In this document: positions 37,715 to 45,447 of the stretch, one piece after another
Layout: each line of letters starts with the position of its first letter
How positions within the stretch are numbered: the first letter of the stretch is position 1
Source of the DNA: Naasia sp.
GTDB taxonomy: Bacteria > Actinomycetota > Actinomycetes > Actinomycetales > Microbacteriaceae
DNA length: 64,000 bases
Assembly (NCBI RefSeq): GCF_025465545.1
Contig: NZ_JAODMK010000021.1
Coordinates: 1-64,000, forward strand
Direction of reading: 5' to 3'
Translations under genes and position numbers: made by a program
The notes under the pieces: model-generated
Database searches by the model: none
What the model saw: only the letters and a program-made list of their open reading frames with translations
Told to the model about the DNA's origin: nothing

Positions 37715-39247
37715 ATGACGCCTACGCTGACCGCGGACACGCGCACGCTCTGCATCAGCGGAGTCGCGGTCGAGCCCGGCTCGACGGTGTCGCTGCTGCT
37801 TGCCGGACGGCGCATCTGGTCGTTCCACCTGCCCCAGCCTGACGAGAACGGGTCGTTCCGGGTGCGGTGGCCGGGCGCGCTCACGGAGCGGCTGGTCGGC
37901 TGGGCGCCGCTCGGGCTGCAGGTCGACGGCGAGGTGGTGACCGAGGCCCTGGTCCGTTTCGATGACACCGACGTCGAGCTGGTGCTCGAGCAGCCGTTCA
38001 CGAGGGCCCCCCTCATCCTCAACAAGTGGGAGATGCTGGCGCCCTCCTTCGTCGGGGCGGACGAGTCGCTGATCACCGAGGTGCTCGACGCGGCGGAGGA
38101 CGTCATGGCGGCCGTGCGCGCGGACCTCGGCATCGATCTGTTCATCACCGGGGGAACGCTGCTCGGTCCGGTGCGGGACGGCAGGATCATGCCCTCGGAC
38201 GACGATGCGGACCTCGCCTACCTCAGCACGCACGACAATCCGTCCGACGTCGCGCTCGAGAGCTATGCGATGGAGAGGGCGCTGCTCGCCCGGGGCTACG
38301 AGATCTTCCGCCTCTCCACCGGCCACCTTCAGCTGATGTTCCCCGGCCGCAGCGTCTCCGACCGGTTCTATATCGACATCTTCAGCTACTTCGTCACCGA
38401 AGGGTGGTTCTACGGCACCTTCCATGTCCGACAGCCGGCCGAACGGGTGCCGATCCTTCCCCTGCAGCTGCTGGCGGTGAACGGCCGCCCCCTCCTGGCG
38501 CCCGCAGACCCGGCCGCCCTCCTCGAGGCCATCTACGGCACGGACTGGCGCACTCCCGACCCGGCGTTCGCGTTCAGCACCCCACCCGCGGCCCTCCGCC
38601 GCTACAAGCCCTGGCTCGGCGACCTCAACATGGACCGCGAGAACTGGGAGCAGCGGCATCGGGAGGACATCGCGGCCGGCCCCGCCGAGGCGTCGGCCTT
38701 CGCCCGCGCGGCCGGAGAGCTGCTGCCGCACGCCTCCACGGTGCTCGAGCTCGGCTCGGGGCTCGGAATGGACGCGCGGCACCTGGCAGAGCTGGGGCAC
38801 ACGGTGCTGGCCGTCGACTACAGCCGCTCCGCAGTCGCGCACGCCCGAGCCGCCGCGCCCGCGGACGCGCGACTGCGCTTCGAGGCCGTCAACCTCTACT
38901 CGATCCGGGCGGCCGTCGCGCTTCGGCGGGCTTGTGCCGATCTGGACGGGCCGCTTCAGGTCTACGCGCGCTCCTTCTTCGACGCGCTCGCGCCGGCCGG
39001 CTGGGACATCACCTTCCAGCTGCTGTCGCATCTGCTGCGCCGACCGGGCACGTCGGCGCATCTCGAGCTGGAGACGCGAGGGCCGACGCGGAACGTGCGC
39101 TGGAAGTACTACCGGCCGGTCGACTGGTCGGCCTTCGAGGCGAGGGTGGAGGCCAGCGGCCTGGAGATCTCGGATCTCCAGCTAGGGTGCGAGGACGAGG
39201 ACGGATCGACGAGGATCCGCCTGCTGGTGAAGGGAGCGAGATGGTGA
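37715..39247 (+). CDS. LicD-family nucleotidyl/phosphotransferase fused to a SAM-dependent methyltransferase
   Basis: A 510-residue multi-domain protein. Residues 1-95 form a beta-rich N-terminal part. Residues 100-300 carry LicD hallmarks: GGTLLGPVRDG (146-156), the metal-binding DDDAD (162-166) and AIYGTDWRTPDP. Residues 310-510 form a class I methyltransferase with VLELGSGLGMD (343-353) and VDYS with acidic Asp368. LicD-fold proteins transfer phosphorylcholine-like groups to cell-surface polymers; a coupled methyltransferase could make or alter the group. ATG at 37715 follows ACAGGA; TTG at 37667 is less likely. Confidence 0.85.
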   Translation: MTPTLTADTRTLCISGVAVEPGSTVSLLLAGRRIWSFHLPQPDENGSFRVRWPGALTERLVGWAPLGLQVDGEVVTEALVRFDDTDVELVLEQPFTRAPLILNKWEMLAPSFVGADESLITEVLDAAEDVMAAVRADLGIDLFITGGTLLGPVRDGRIMPSDDDADLAYLSTHDNPSDVALESYAMERALLARGYEIFRLSTGHLQLMFPGRSVSDRFYIDIFSYFVTEGWFYGTFHVRQPAERVPILPLQLLAVNGRPLLAPADPAALLEAIYGTDWRTPDPAFAFSTPPAALRRYKPWLGDLNMDRENWEQRHREDIAAGPAEASAFARAAGELLPHASTVLELGSGLGMDARHLAELGHTVLAVDYSRSAVAHARAAAPADARLRFEAVNLYSIRAAVALRRACADLDGPLQVYARSFFDALAPAGWDITFQLLSHLLRRPGTSAHLELETRGPTRNVRWKYYRPVDWSAFEARVEASGLEISDLQLGCEDEDGSTRIRLLVKGARW

Positions 39248-39498
39248 AGAACCTGAGCGACGCCGGCAACGGATTCGAGGAGCTGAACGACTTCGAGGCG
39301 GCCTTCACCGAGGCGGCGCAGGCGCCGACCGTGGAGTCCCTCTCGTCACGGGTGCAGGAGCTCGAGGCGAGCCTGGAAGCACTGCGAAGCGAGATCCATC
39401 GCCTGGACGCCGACCTCGACGAGTCCCGGCGGCTCAATCGCCGAGCGGCCGAGCTGCTCGACATCGTCTACCAGGAGCTCGACAAGCGCGAGCGCTGA
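39241..39498 (+). CDS. small coiled-coil protein coupled to the LicD-methyltransferase gene
   Basis: An 85-residue acidic protein whose residues 30-83 form an almost uninterrupted coiled coil (SRVQELEASLEALRSEI, RRLNRRAAELLDIVYQEL). Its ATG lies inside the 3' end of the previous gene (7-bp overlap), so translation is coupled. Similar short coiled-coil proteins are found beside surface glycan transferases in actinobacteria and may be oligomerisation partners; that role is inference. A terminator follows. Confidence 0.85.
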   Translation: MVKNLSDAGNGFEELNDFEAAFTEAAQAPTVESLSSRVQELEASLEALRSEIHRLDADLDESRRLNRRAAELLDIVYQELDKRER

Positions 39499-39548
39499 TC
39501 GGCGCGGGCGGGACTTCCCACCGGGGAGAGGCGACGCCCGGACAGGGA

Positions 39549-39579
39549 GAAGGCCCCGGACCGTCGGTCCGGGGCCTTC
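39549..39579 (+). terminator. terminator after the coiled-coil gene
   Basis: GAAGGCCCCGGACC (39549-39562) pairs perfectly with 39566-39579 across the loop GTC. It lies between convergent genes and may act in both directions. Confidence 0.9.
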
Positions 39580-39599
39580 CCTCTGGGGTTCAGGAGGCG

Positions 39600-39875
39600 T
39601 TATGCCCGACGGGCGCTGCCCCGGCGGTTCGTGATGAGGCCCCAGATCAGCAGCACGATGATCGCACCGGCGATCGCGAGCAGCCAGCTGGAGATCGACC
39701 AGAACTCGCTCATGTCGATTCCGAAGAGGACGTTGCCGAGGAACCCGCCGAGGAGGGCGCCGATCACTCCGAGGACGAGCGTGGCAAGCCATCCCCCACC
39801 CTGCCGACCGGGCAGGATCAGTTTCGCGATCGCGCCGGCGATGAGGCCGAGGATCAGAAAGGCGATGAAGTTCAT
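39600..39875 (-). CDS. GlsB/YeaQ/YmgE-family stress-response membrane protein
   Basis: A 91-residue protein with three hydrophobic segments and the family pattern LILGLIAGAIAKLILPG followed by GGGWLATLVLGVIGALLGG. Related proteins are induced by general stress; the biochemical role is unknown. A GGGTAT box at 39947-39942 on the coding strand resembles a stress-sigma -10 element, but no matching -35 is seen. Confidence 0.92.
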   Translation of the reverse strand: MNFIAFLILGLIAGAIAKLILPGRQGGGWLATLVLGVIGALLGGFLGNVLFGIDMSEFWSISSWLLAIAGAIIVLLIWGLITNRRGSARRA

Positions 39876-40166
39876 TGTCGTGTCTCCCTTTCGTGAAGCT
39901 TGATGACGAGGTTGAGCCTTTCACCGATCGCGGGTTGCGTGATACCCCTTGAAATCCGCTCGCGTGATCCGGAAAGTTCGGACGCAACCATCGAACGGGC
40001 TGTGCGTGAGCTAGGAGTTGCCCGACGGATCGGCATCCCGGGACAGCGACACGGCCGGCGCGGCGGACCGCGAGAGCGACGGCCGTCCCGTGGCAGGGCA
40101 ACGTCCCCGGCATCCTCGGGCGTGATGGGCGTCGACTCCGCGAGCTGACCCGAATCGTCGCAGGCC

Positions 40167-41747
40167 CTATGCGCCAACTCCCGGACTGTAGACGTCGAGT
40201 CCCTGGGGAACGATCCGGACCTCGACCTCGTAGCCGTCGCTGCCGCGGGGACGAACCCGCATCAGTTCGCCGTCGTGGGTGACCGGCGGCGGGGCGCCGC
40301 GCCGCATCCCGACCCGCACCCGGACCGACGGCGCCGTGAATGCGTCAACGCGTGCGGACGACGGCGCGAGATGCACGGCCCGGAGCACCGCGCTGATCCG
40401 CTTGCCGAAGGTGAGCGAGGCGACCGCCCGCAGACGCGCCGTCGCTCCGTCGAGGATGCGGACATCCAGCACTCCGTCGTCCAGCCCTCGGCGCTGCAGG
40501 GTCGAGACGAGCCGCGGCGAGTTGCGGTCGACCGCGACGAACACGGACCAGGCCATCCGCGTGTGGTGTTCCACCGTGACCGGAACGGGGTCGGCCGACC
40601 GGCCGATCCGTGCCGCGGCGATCACGGATGCGCCCCACTTGGTCCAGCCGTCCTCGAACCGCTGCCGCACGTCCACGAAGTCCGGGTAGATGCCGACGCC
40701 GACCGCGTTGAGGACGGTCGTCGGCTCGCCCCCGTCGATCCGCAGGTCCGCGACGTCGACCCGGAGGCCTTGTCCGGCCTGCAGCGCGTCGATCGCCCGA
40801 TCCAGCGAGGACGCGCCCGCCGCGCGGGCGAAGTGGTTGAACGTGCCTCCGGGCAGCACGAGCAGGGGCAGTCCGGTGCTGCGGGCGACCGCGGCGGTCG
40901 CGGACACCGTGCCGTCTCCCCCGCACACGCCGAGGATCCGGGGCGGCCGAGAGCCGGCCAGCGCCCGGCGAACGACCTGCTCCGGAGAATCCCGGCCGAG
41001 GAAGCGCACTGTGGCTCCGGGCAGCCGGCGGGAGATGATGCGCAGCGGATCCCGGCGACTCACGTGCCGCCCGGCGCTGCCGTTGACGAGGAGAAGCACC
41101 CCTCGCCCGTCATCGCTCTCGGGGAGGTCGATCCGGAGGCCAGGGCGCCCGATCGCCCGGGAGGGCAAGAGCGAGCCGGAACCGAGCGCGCCCCCCACCA
41201 GGGCCACCCCGGCGCCGAGCGCGGCACCGCCCACCACGTCGGAGAGCCAGTGCACCCCGGTGTGCAGGCGGGAGTATGCGACGGCCGCGGCGGCAGGCGC
41301 CAGCAGGGCGCCCGCTCGTGGCGACTCGAGCGCCACCCCGACCGCGAACGCGGCGGCGCTCGCGGTGTGGCCGGAAGGGAACGACAGGGAGGACGGCGGC
41401 CGGCGCAGCCGGCGGCCCACCGGGATGCTGCTCGTGAGCGGCCGATCCCCACCGAAGACGCGCTTGCCGACCAGGTTCGCCAGGATGCTGGCCACGGTGA
41501 GCGAGAGCACACCCCGCAGTGCCGCACGGCGCCGCCCGAGGAGCGCCAGCACGGCCGCCGCGGCGAACCAGAGCCGTCCCCGGTCCGCGGCACGGGACAG
41601 CGCCGCGAAGGCGCCGTCCATCGCGGCGCTGCCGGTCCCGCCGTTGATGGCGTCCGCCGCCGCGCGGTCGAGACGCAGCACGCCGCGCGGGAGGAGCCGG
41701 GCGCGGCGCCGTTCCACCCGGGGAGTGGAGTGCGGGCGGGAGACCAT
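40167..41747 (-). CDS. bifunctional PAP2 phosphatase / diacylglycerol kinase-like protein
   Basis: A 526-residue fusion. Residues 20-200 are a PAP2 phosphatase with KRVFGGDRP, FPSGHTASAAAF and SRLHTGVHWLSD. Residues 215-526 form a DGK-catalytic/LCB5-type kinase with LLVNGSAG, CGGDGTVSATAA and LPGGTFNHFARA. The pair could form and remove lipid phosphates on the two faces of the membrane. ATG at 41747 starts 2 bp after the aldo/keto reductase stop; ATG at 41777 is an alternative with overlap. Confidence 0.92.
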   Translation of the reverse strand: MVSRPHSTPRVERRRARLLPRGVLRLDRAAADAINGGTGSAAMDGAFAALSRAADRGRLWFAAAAVLALLGRRRAALRGVLSLTVASILANLVGKRVFGGDRPLTSSIPVGRRLRRPPSSLSFPSGHTASAAAFAVGVALESPRAGALLAPAAAAVAYSRLHTGVHWLSDVVGGAALGAGVALVGGALGSGSLLPSRAIGRPGLRIDLPESDDGRGVLLLVNGSAGRHVSRRDPLRIISRRLPGATVRFLGRDSPEQVVRRALAGSRPPRILGVCGGDGTVSATAAVARSTGLPLLVLPGGTFNHFARAAGASSLDRAIDALQAGQGLRVDVADLRIDGGEPTTVLNAVGVGIYPDFVDVRQRFEDGWTKWGASVIAAARIGRSADPVPVTVEHHTRMAWSVFVAVDRNSPRLVSTLQRRGLDDGVLDVRILDGATARLRAVASLTFGKRISAVLRAVHLAPSSARVDAFTAPSVRVRVGMRRGAPPPVTHDGELMRVRPRGSDGYEVEVRIVPQGLDVYSPGVGA

Positions 41748-41749
41748 CG

Positions 41750-42778
41750 TCAGCGGACGTCGCTCGACGTGCTCCACAGGTTGATCCCCTTGTCGACGGC
41801 ATGCTCGTCGATCGCGGCGAGCTCCTCCGCGGAGAAGTCGAGGTTCTGCGTCGCCGCCAGGTTGGCCTCCAGCTGCTGGACGGACGAGGCGCCCACGAGC
41901 GCCGAGGTGACCACGGGGTCCCGGAGCACCCAGGAGATGGCGAGCTGGGCGAGGGTCTGGCCGCGACCCGCGGCGATCTCGGACAGGGCCCGGATGCCGG
42001 ACAGCGTCTCGTCGTTGATCATCTCCTCCTGCATCGAGCCCTTCTGAGCCGCGCGGGAGTCCTTCGGGATGCCCTGGAGGTAGCGGTCCGTCAGCAGGCC
42101 CTGGGCGAGCGGCGAGAACGCGATGCAGCCCACGCCCAGTTCGCCGAGCGTGGCGAGGAGCCCCTCCTCCACCCAGCGGTTGAACATCGAGTAGGACGGC
42201 TGTGAGATGAGCAGCGGGGTGCCGAGGTCGGCGAGGATCCGCGCGGCCTCACGGGTGCGCTCCGGCGAGTAGGACGAGATGCCCGCGTAGAGCGCCTTCC
42301 CCGACACCACCGCGGTGTGCAGCGCGCCCATCGTCTCCTCGAGGGGAGTGTCCGGGTCGGCCCGGTGCGAGTAGAAGATGTCCACGTAGTCCAGCCCCAT
42401 GCGCTCGAGGGACTGGTCGAGGCTCGCGAGCAGGTACTTGCGGGACCCCTGATCTCCGTACGGGCCGGGCCACATGTGATACCCGGCCTTCGTCGAGATC
42501 ACGAGCTCGTCCCGGTAAGGGCGGAAGTCGCGCCGCAGGTGCTCCCCGAAGTTCTCCTCCGCGCTGCCGTAGGGCGGACCGTAGTTGTTGGCCAGGTCGA
42601 TGTGGGTCACGCCGAGGTCGAACGCCCGGCGCAGGATCGCGGCCTGCGTCTCCATCGGGACGGTGCCCCCGAAGTTCTGCCAGAGGCCGAGCGAGACCGC
42701 CGGCAGCTGCAGGCCGCTGCGGCCGGTCCGTCGGTAGGGCAGGGAGTCGTAGCGGTCGTCCGCGGCGAGGAAGGTCAT
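41750..42778 (-). CDS. yghZ: aldo/keto reductase, L-glyceraldehyde 3-phosphate reductase (YghZ/Gpr) type
   Basis: A 342-residue TIM-barrel reductase that matches YghZ along its full length as I recall it: LSLGLWQNFGG-like N-terminus, DLANNYGPPYGSAEENFG (catalytic Asp/Tyr), ISTKAGYHMWPGPYG (Lys), FYSHRADPDTP (His) and SQPSYSMFNRW. YghZ detoxifies L-glyceraldehyde 3-phosphate with NADPH. Co-directional with the PAP2-DGK gene and apparently the first of the two. Confidence 0.92.
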   Translation of the reverse strand: MTFLAADDRYDSLPYRRTGRSGLQLPAVSLGLWQNFGGTVPMETQAAILRRAFDLGVTHIDLANNYGPPYGSAEENFGEHLRRDFRPYRDELVISTKAGYHMWPGPYGDQGSRKYLLASLDQSLERMGLDYVDIFYSHRADPDTPLEETMGALHTAVVSGKALYAGISSYSPERTREAARILADLGTPLLISQPSYSMFNRWVEEGLLATLGELGVGCIAFSPLAQGLLTDRYLQGIPKDSRAAQKGSMQEEMINDETLSGIRALSEIAAGRGQTLAQLAISWVLRDPVVTSALVGASSVQQLEANLAATQNLDFSAEELAAIDEHAVDKGINLWSTSSDVR

Positions 42779-42968
42779 GCCTTCATCGTGGCACGCACGC
42801 CCCGGTGGGCGCGATGCGCCTCCATCGGGCCCTTCTCGGCCCGCCCGGGGCGGCGGGCCGCCCTTTCCTGACGGGCCCCTCATACTCGAAGCTGTGCCCG
42901 CTCGGGGCCGGGCCAGTTCCCCTCCGAGCCGACGCCGCCCCGGTGGCGTCCATCGAAGGAGGAGAACG

Positions 42969-44852
42969 CTGTCCAGCTCGGCCAAGAGACCCTCCCGCCG
43001 TCGGCGCGGTCGCCGCAGCACCCGCCGCACCCGCCCGGTGCTGCGGACCGTGCTGATCTCGCTCGGCGTTGTGCTCGTGGCCGTCATCCTCGCGGCGGTA
43101 TGGGTGGGCACACGGGCGCTCATCGCCAAGAACGCGCTCGAGGACGCGCAGACCGAGCTGCAGGAGTTCCGCAGCGTGGTGGGCACCTCCGACGGCAGCA
43201 CGGCCGCCCTCTACTCGAGTCTGCAGAAGAAGACCACCGAGGCCGCCGATGCGACCGGTGACCCGGTCTGGGCCGCGGCCGAGAAGGTGCCCTGGATCGG
43301 GCCGAACCTCGCCGCTGTGCGGAAGGTGGCCTCCCTGGTCGACGGCCTCGTGTCGGATGGCGTAGGCCCGGTCGCGAAGGCGGCGGACGGGCTCAGCCTC
43401 GACAGCATCAAGCCGAAGGACGGGCGCATCGAGATCGCGCCGCTGCAGAAGCTCGCGCCGGCGCTGGCCGAGCTCGACACCGCGATGACCCGTGCGCGCA
43501 CGGAGGCGGCGGCGATCGACACGGAGAAGACGGTGTCGCAGATCTCCGGCGCGGTGGCCCAGATCGACGGGCTGCTCAGCCAGTACCAGCCGACGGTGGC
43601 AGAGGCCTCCAAGGTCATGCCGTATCTGTTCCCGGCCCTCGGCGGCGAGGGCGCCCGGCACTACCTGCTGATGTTCCAGAACAACGCCGAGGAGCGCGCC
43701 AGCGGCGGCAACCCGGCCTCCATGGTCCTGCTCACAGTGGACAAGGGCGCGATCGAGATGACGGCGCATGCGTCATCTCTCGACTTCGATCACCCCTACC
43801 CGACCGAGCCGCTCACCTTCGGCGGTGACTGGGACAAGCTGTACGGCCCCTACACCAGCACCTACGTGACGAACATCACCTTCACCCCCGACTTCCCCAC
43901 CACGGCCAGGCTCGCCCAGAAGATGTGGGACATCGAGTTCGGCCAGAAGGTGGACGGGGTCATCTCGTTCGATCCCGTCGCACTGTCCTACCTGCTCAAG
44001 GCCACAGGCCCGATCACCCTCGAGTCCGGGGAGGAGCTGACCGCCGAGAATGCGGTCGACTTCCTGCTGGCCGGGGTGTACGCCCGGTACGACGACCCCC
44101 GGGTGCAGGACGCCGTCTTCGCCTCCGCTGCGGCGTCCATCTTCTCCGCGGTGACCTCCGGTCAGGGCGATCCGAAGGCCTACCTCGAGCAGCTGGCGCC
44201 GATGATCGACCAGCAGCGCCTGAAGATCTGGAGCAGCCGCAAGGACGAGGAGGAGCTGCTCCTGTCCTATCCGGTCGGCAACATGCTGCCCGCCGACAAC
44301 TCGAAGAGCACGGCGGTGGGCGTCTACTACAACGACGACTCCACGTCGAAGATGAGCTATTACATGAACGCGACGATCGACCTGTCGGCGGACCTCTGCA
44401 CGCCCGGCAAGCCGGCCTATCGCGTGACGACCGCGGTCACCGACACGCTCGACCCCGGCACCGCGCTCGGCCTTCCCCGCTACGTGCTGGCCTATCAGCC
44501 CCGCATCCCCTTCGCCGGCGATCGACAGTGGGTGAACATCTATGGGCCGGTCGGGTCGAAGCTCACGGGAGCGACAGTCGACGGTGAGGCGGTGACCTTC
44601 GGCGACAACCTGCTCAACGCGGCGAACACCGTGTGGAACGCGACCGGGGTCGACGACCGTCGTCCCGCCGTCTCGGGCCGGATGCACGGACGACCGGTCG
44701 CCGTCGTCAGCGTCAAGATGGGCCCGGGCGAGACCGTCGAGGTCGCGGCCACGTTCGCCGGCGCCGACGATCCCAGCGATCAGCTCAGAGTCAGCCACAC
44801 GCCGAAGGTGCGCGACGTCCCCGTGACGATCAACGCGAAGGAGTGCGGCTGA
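42969..44852 (+). CDS. DUF4012-domain membrane-anchored protein, probable CTG start
   Basis: A 627-residue protein: a very basic N-terminus (KRPSRRRRGRRSTRRTRP), one membrane helix (about residues 25-45), a helical region to about 190 and then the DUF4012 domain with YLLMFQNNAEERASGGNPAS, FTPDFPTTARLAQKMW and GVISFDPVALSYLLKATGPI. This extracellular domain is often found near polysaccharide genes. AAGGAGG (42956-42962) is ideally placed for CTG at 42969; the only in-frame normal starts are GTG at 42894 and ATG at 42777, both without such a site. Confidence 0.85.
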   Translation: MSSSAKRPSRRRRGRRSTRRTRPVLRTVLISLGVVLVAVILAAVWVGTRALIAKNALEDAQTELQEFRSVVGTSDGSTAALYSSLQKKTTEAADATGDPVWAAAEKVPWIGPNLAAVRKVASLVDGLVSDGVGPVAKAADGLSLDSIKPKDGRIEIAPLQKLAPALAELDTAMTRARTEAAAIDTEKTVSQISGAVAQIDGLLSQYQPTVAEASKVMPYLFPALGGEGARHYLLMFQNNAEERASGGNPASMVLLTVDKGAIEMTAHASSLDFDHPYPTEPLTFGGDWDKLYGPYTSTYVTNITFTPDFPTTARLAQKMWDIEFGQKVDGVISFDPVALSYLLKATGPITLESGEELTAENAVDFLLAGVYARYDDPRVQDAVFASAAASIFSAVTSGQGDPKAYLEQLAPMIDQQRLKIWSSRKDEEELLLSYPVGNMLPADNSKSTAVGVYYNDDSTSKMSYYMNATIDLSADLCTPGKPAYRVTTAVTDTLDPGTALGLPRYVLAYQPRIPFAGDRQWVNIYGPVGSKLTGATVDGEAVTFGDNLLNAANTVWNATGVDDRRPAVSGRMHGRPVAVVSVKMGPGETVEVAATFAGADDPSDQLRVSHTPKVRDVPVTINAKECG

Positions 44853-44897
44853 CCCGGTTGAGCCGGCGACAGAGCGTGGGCTGAGGGACGCAGCCGG

Positions 44898-45122
44898 TCA
44901 GCGGGAGGCGTCGCCTTCGATGCGCTCCGCGAGGTCGTCGACCTGCTCGGGCCGCACCTCGAGGCCGGCATCGTCGAGCCGCTGCTGAAGGAGCGCCGAC
45001 ACGTCCTCCTCCACGAGCCCGGTCTGCACATCGGCGAGCACCTGCTCGGCGATGCCCTGCACCTTCTCCGCACCGGTGCCAACGGCACCCTCGCCGGTCG
45101 TCTCGTTCTCGAAGTCCGCCAT
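44898..45122 (-). CDS. small acidic hypothetical protein
   Basis: A 74-residue acidic, mostly helical protein starting MADFENETTGEGAVG and including VSALLQQRLDDAGLEV and VDDLAERIEGDA. No membrane segment or known motif is seen. ATG at 45122 lies just after the stop of the decayed frame at 45127 and has a GGAGGA site upstream. It is convergent with the DUF4012 gene. Function unknown. Confidence 0.7.
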   Translation of the reverse strand: MADFENETTGEGAVGTGAEKVQGIAEQVLADVQTGLVEEDVSALLQQRLDDAGLEVRPEQVDDLAERIEGDASR

Positions 45123-45126
45123 GCGG

Positions 45127-45447
45127 TCATCCTCCCGGAGCGGCCTTGGAGCGGGCCGAGTGCCCGGACCCGGCCGAATGGGGCTTCTCGGGCACCAGCG
45201 CAGCGCCGAGGAACGGCACGAGCACGTCGGCGCGTCCTGCTCGGCCAGCCAGCCGGGCGAGGGCAGCCGCTCCGCTCGCTCCAGATCCGGTCGGAGAAGA
45301 CCCTGGCGTAGGCGACGGCTGCCTGCTCCCGAGGCACGCCCGCAAGGGCGAGCCGTCGATCTGGCAGCGGGAGTGGTCGGTGCCGAACGATGCTGAGGCC
45401 GAGCTGCTCCTGCCATCGAACCGCAGCTCACCCGCCAGACCGCACAT
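45127..45447 (-). pseudogene. decayed remnant starting like a class II glutamine amidotransferase
   Basis: Translation from ATG at 45447 gives MCGLAGELRFDG, which is exactly how asparagine-synthetase/N-acetylglutaminylglutamine-type amidotransferases begin (Cys2 is the nucleophile). The next residues lose all similarity and become Ser/Pro-rich. In the other two frames stretches such as EQLGLSIVRHRPLPLPDR and AAVAYARVFSDRIWSER look more protein-like than the frame itself, as expected after large deletions and frameshifts. The ATG overlaps the end of the upstream ligase gene, so the lost gene was once part of that operon. Confidence 0.45.

Noticed and set aside
36446-39061. 871-codon open frame on the minus strand
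   Set aside because: It is the mirror of the tRNA, RNase HI and LicD-methyltransferase genes; composition is Arg/Val/His-rich without motifs and it runs through a tRNA.
39942-39947. GGGTAT box (minus strand) upstream of the GlsB-like gene as a stress-sigma promoter
   Set aside because: No GTTT-like -35 at the needed distance was found.
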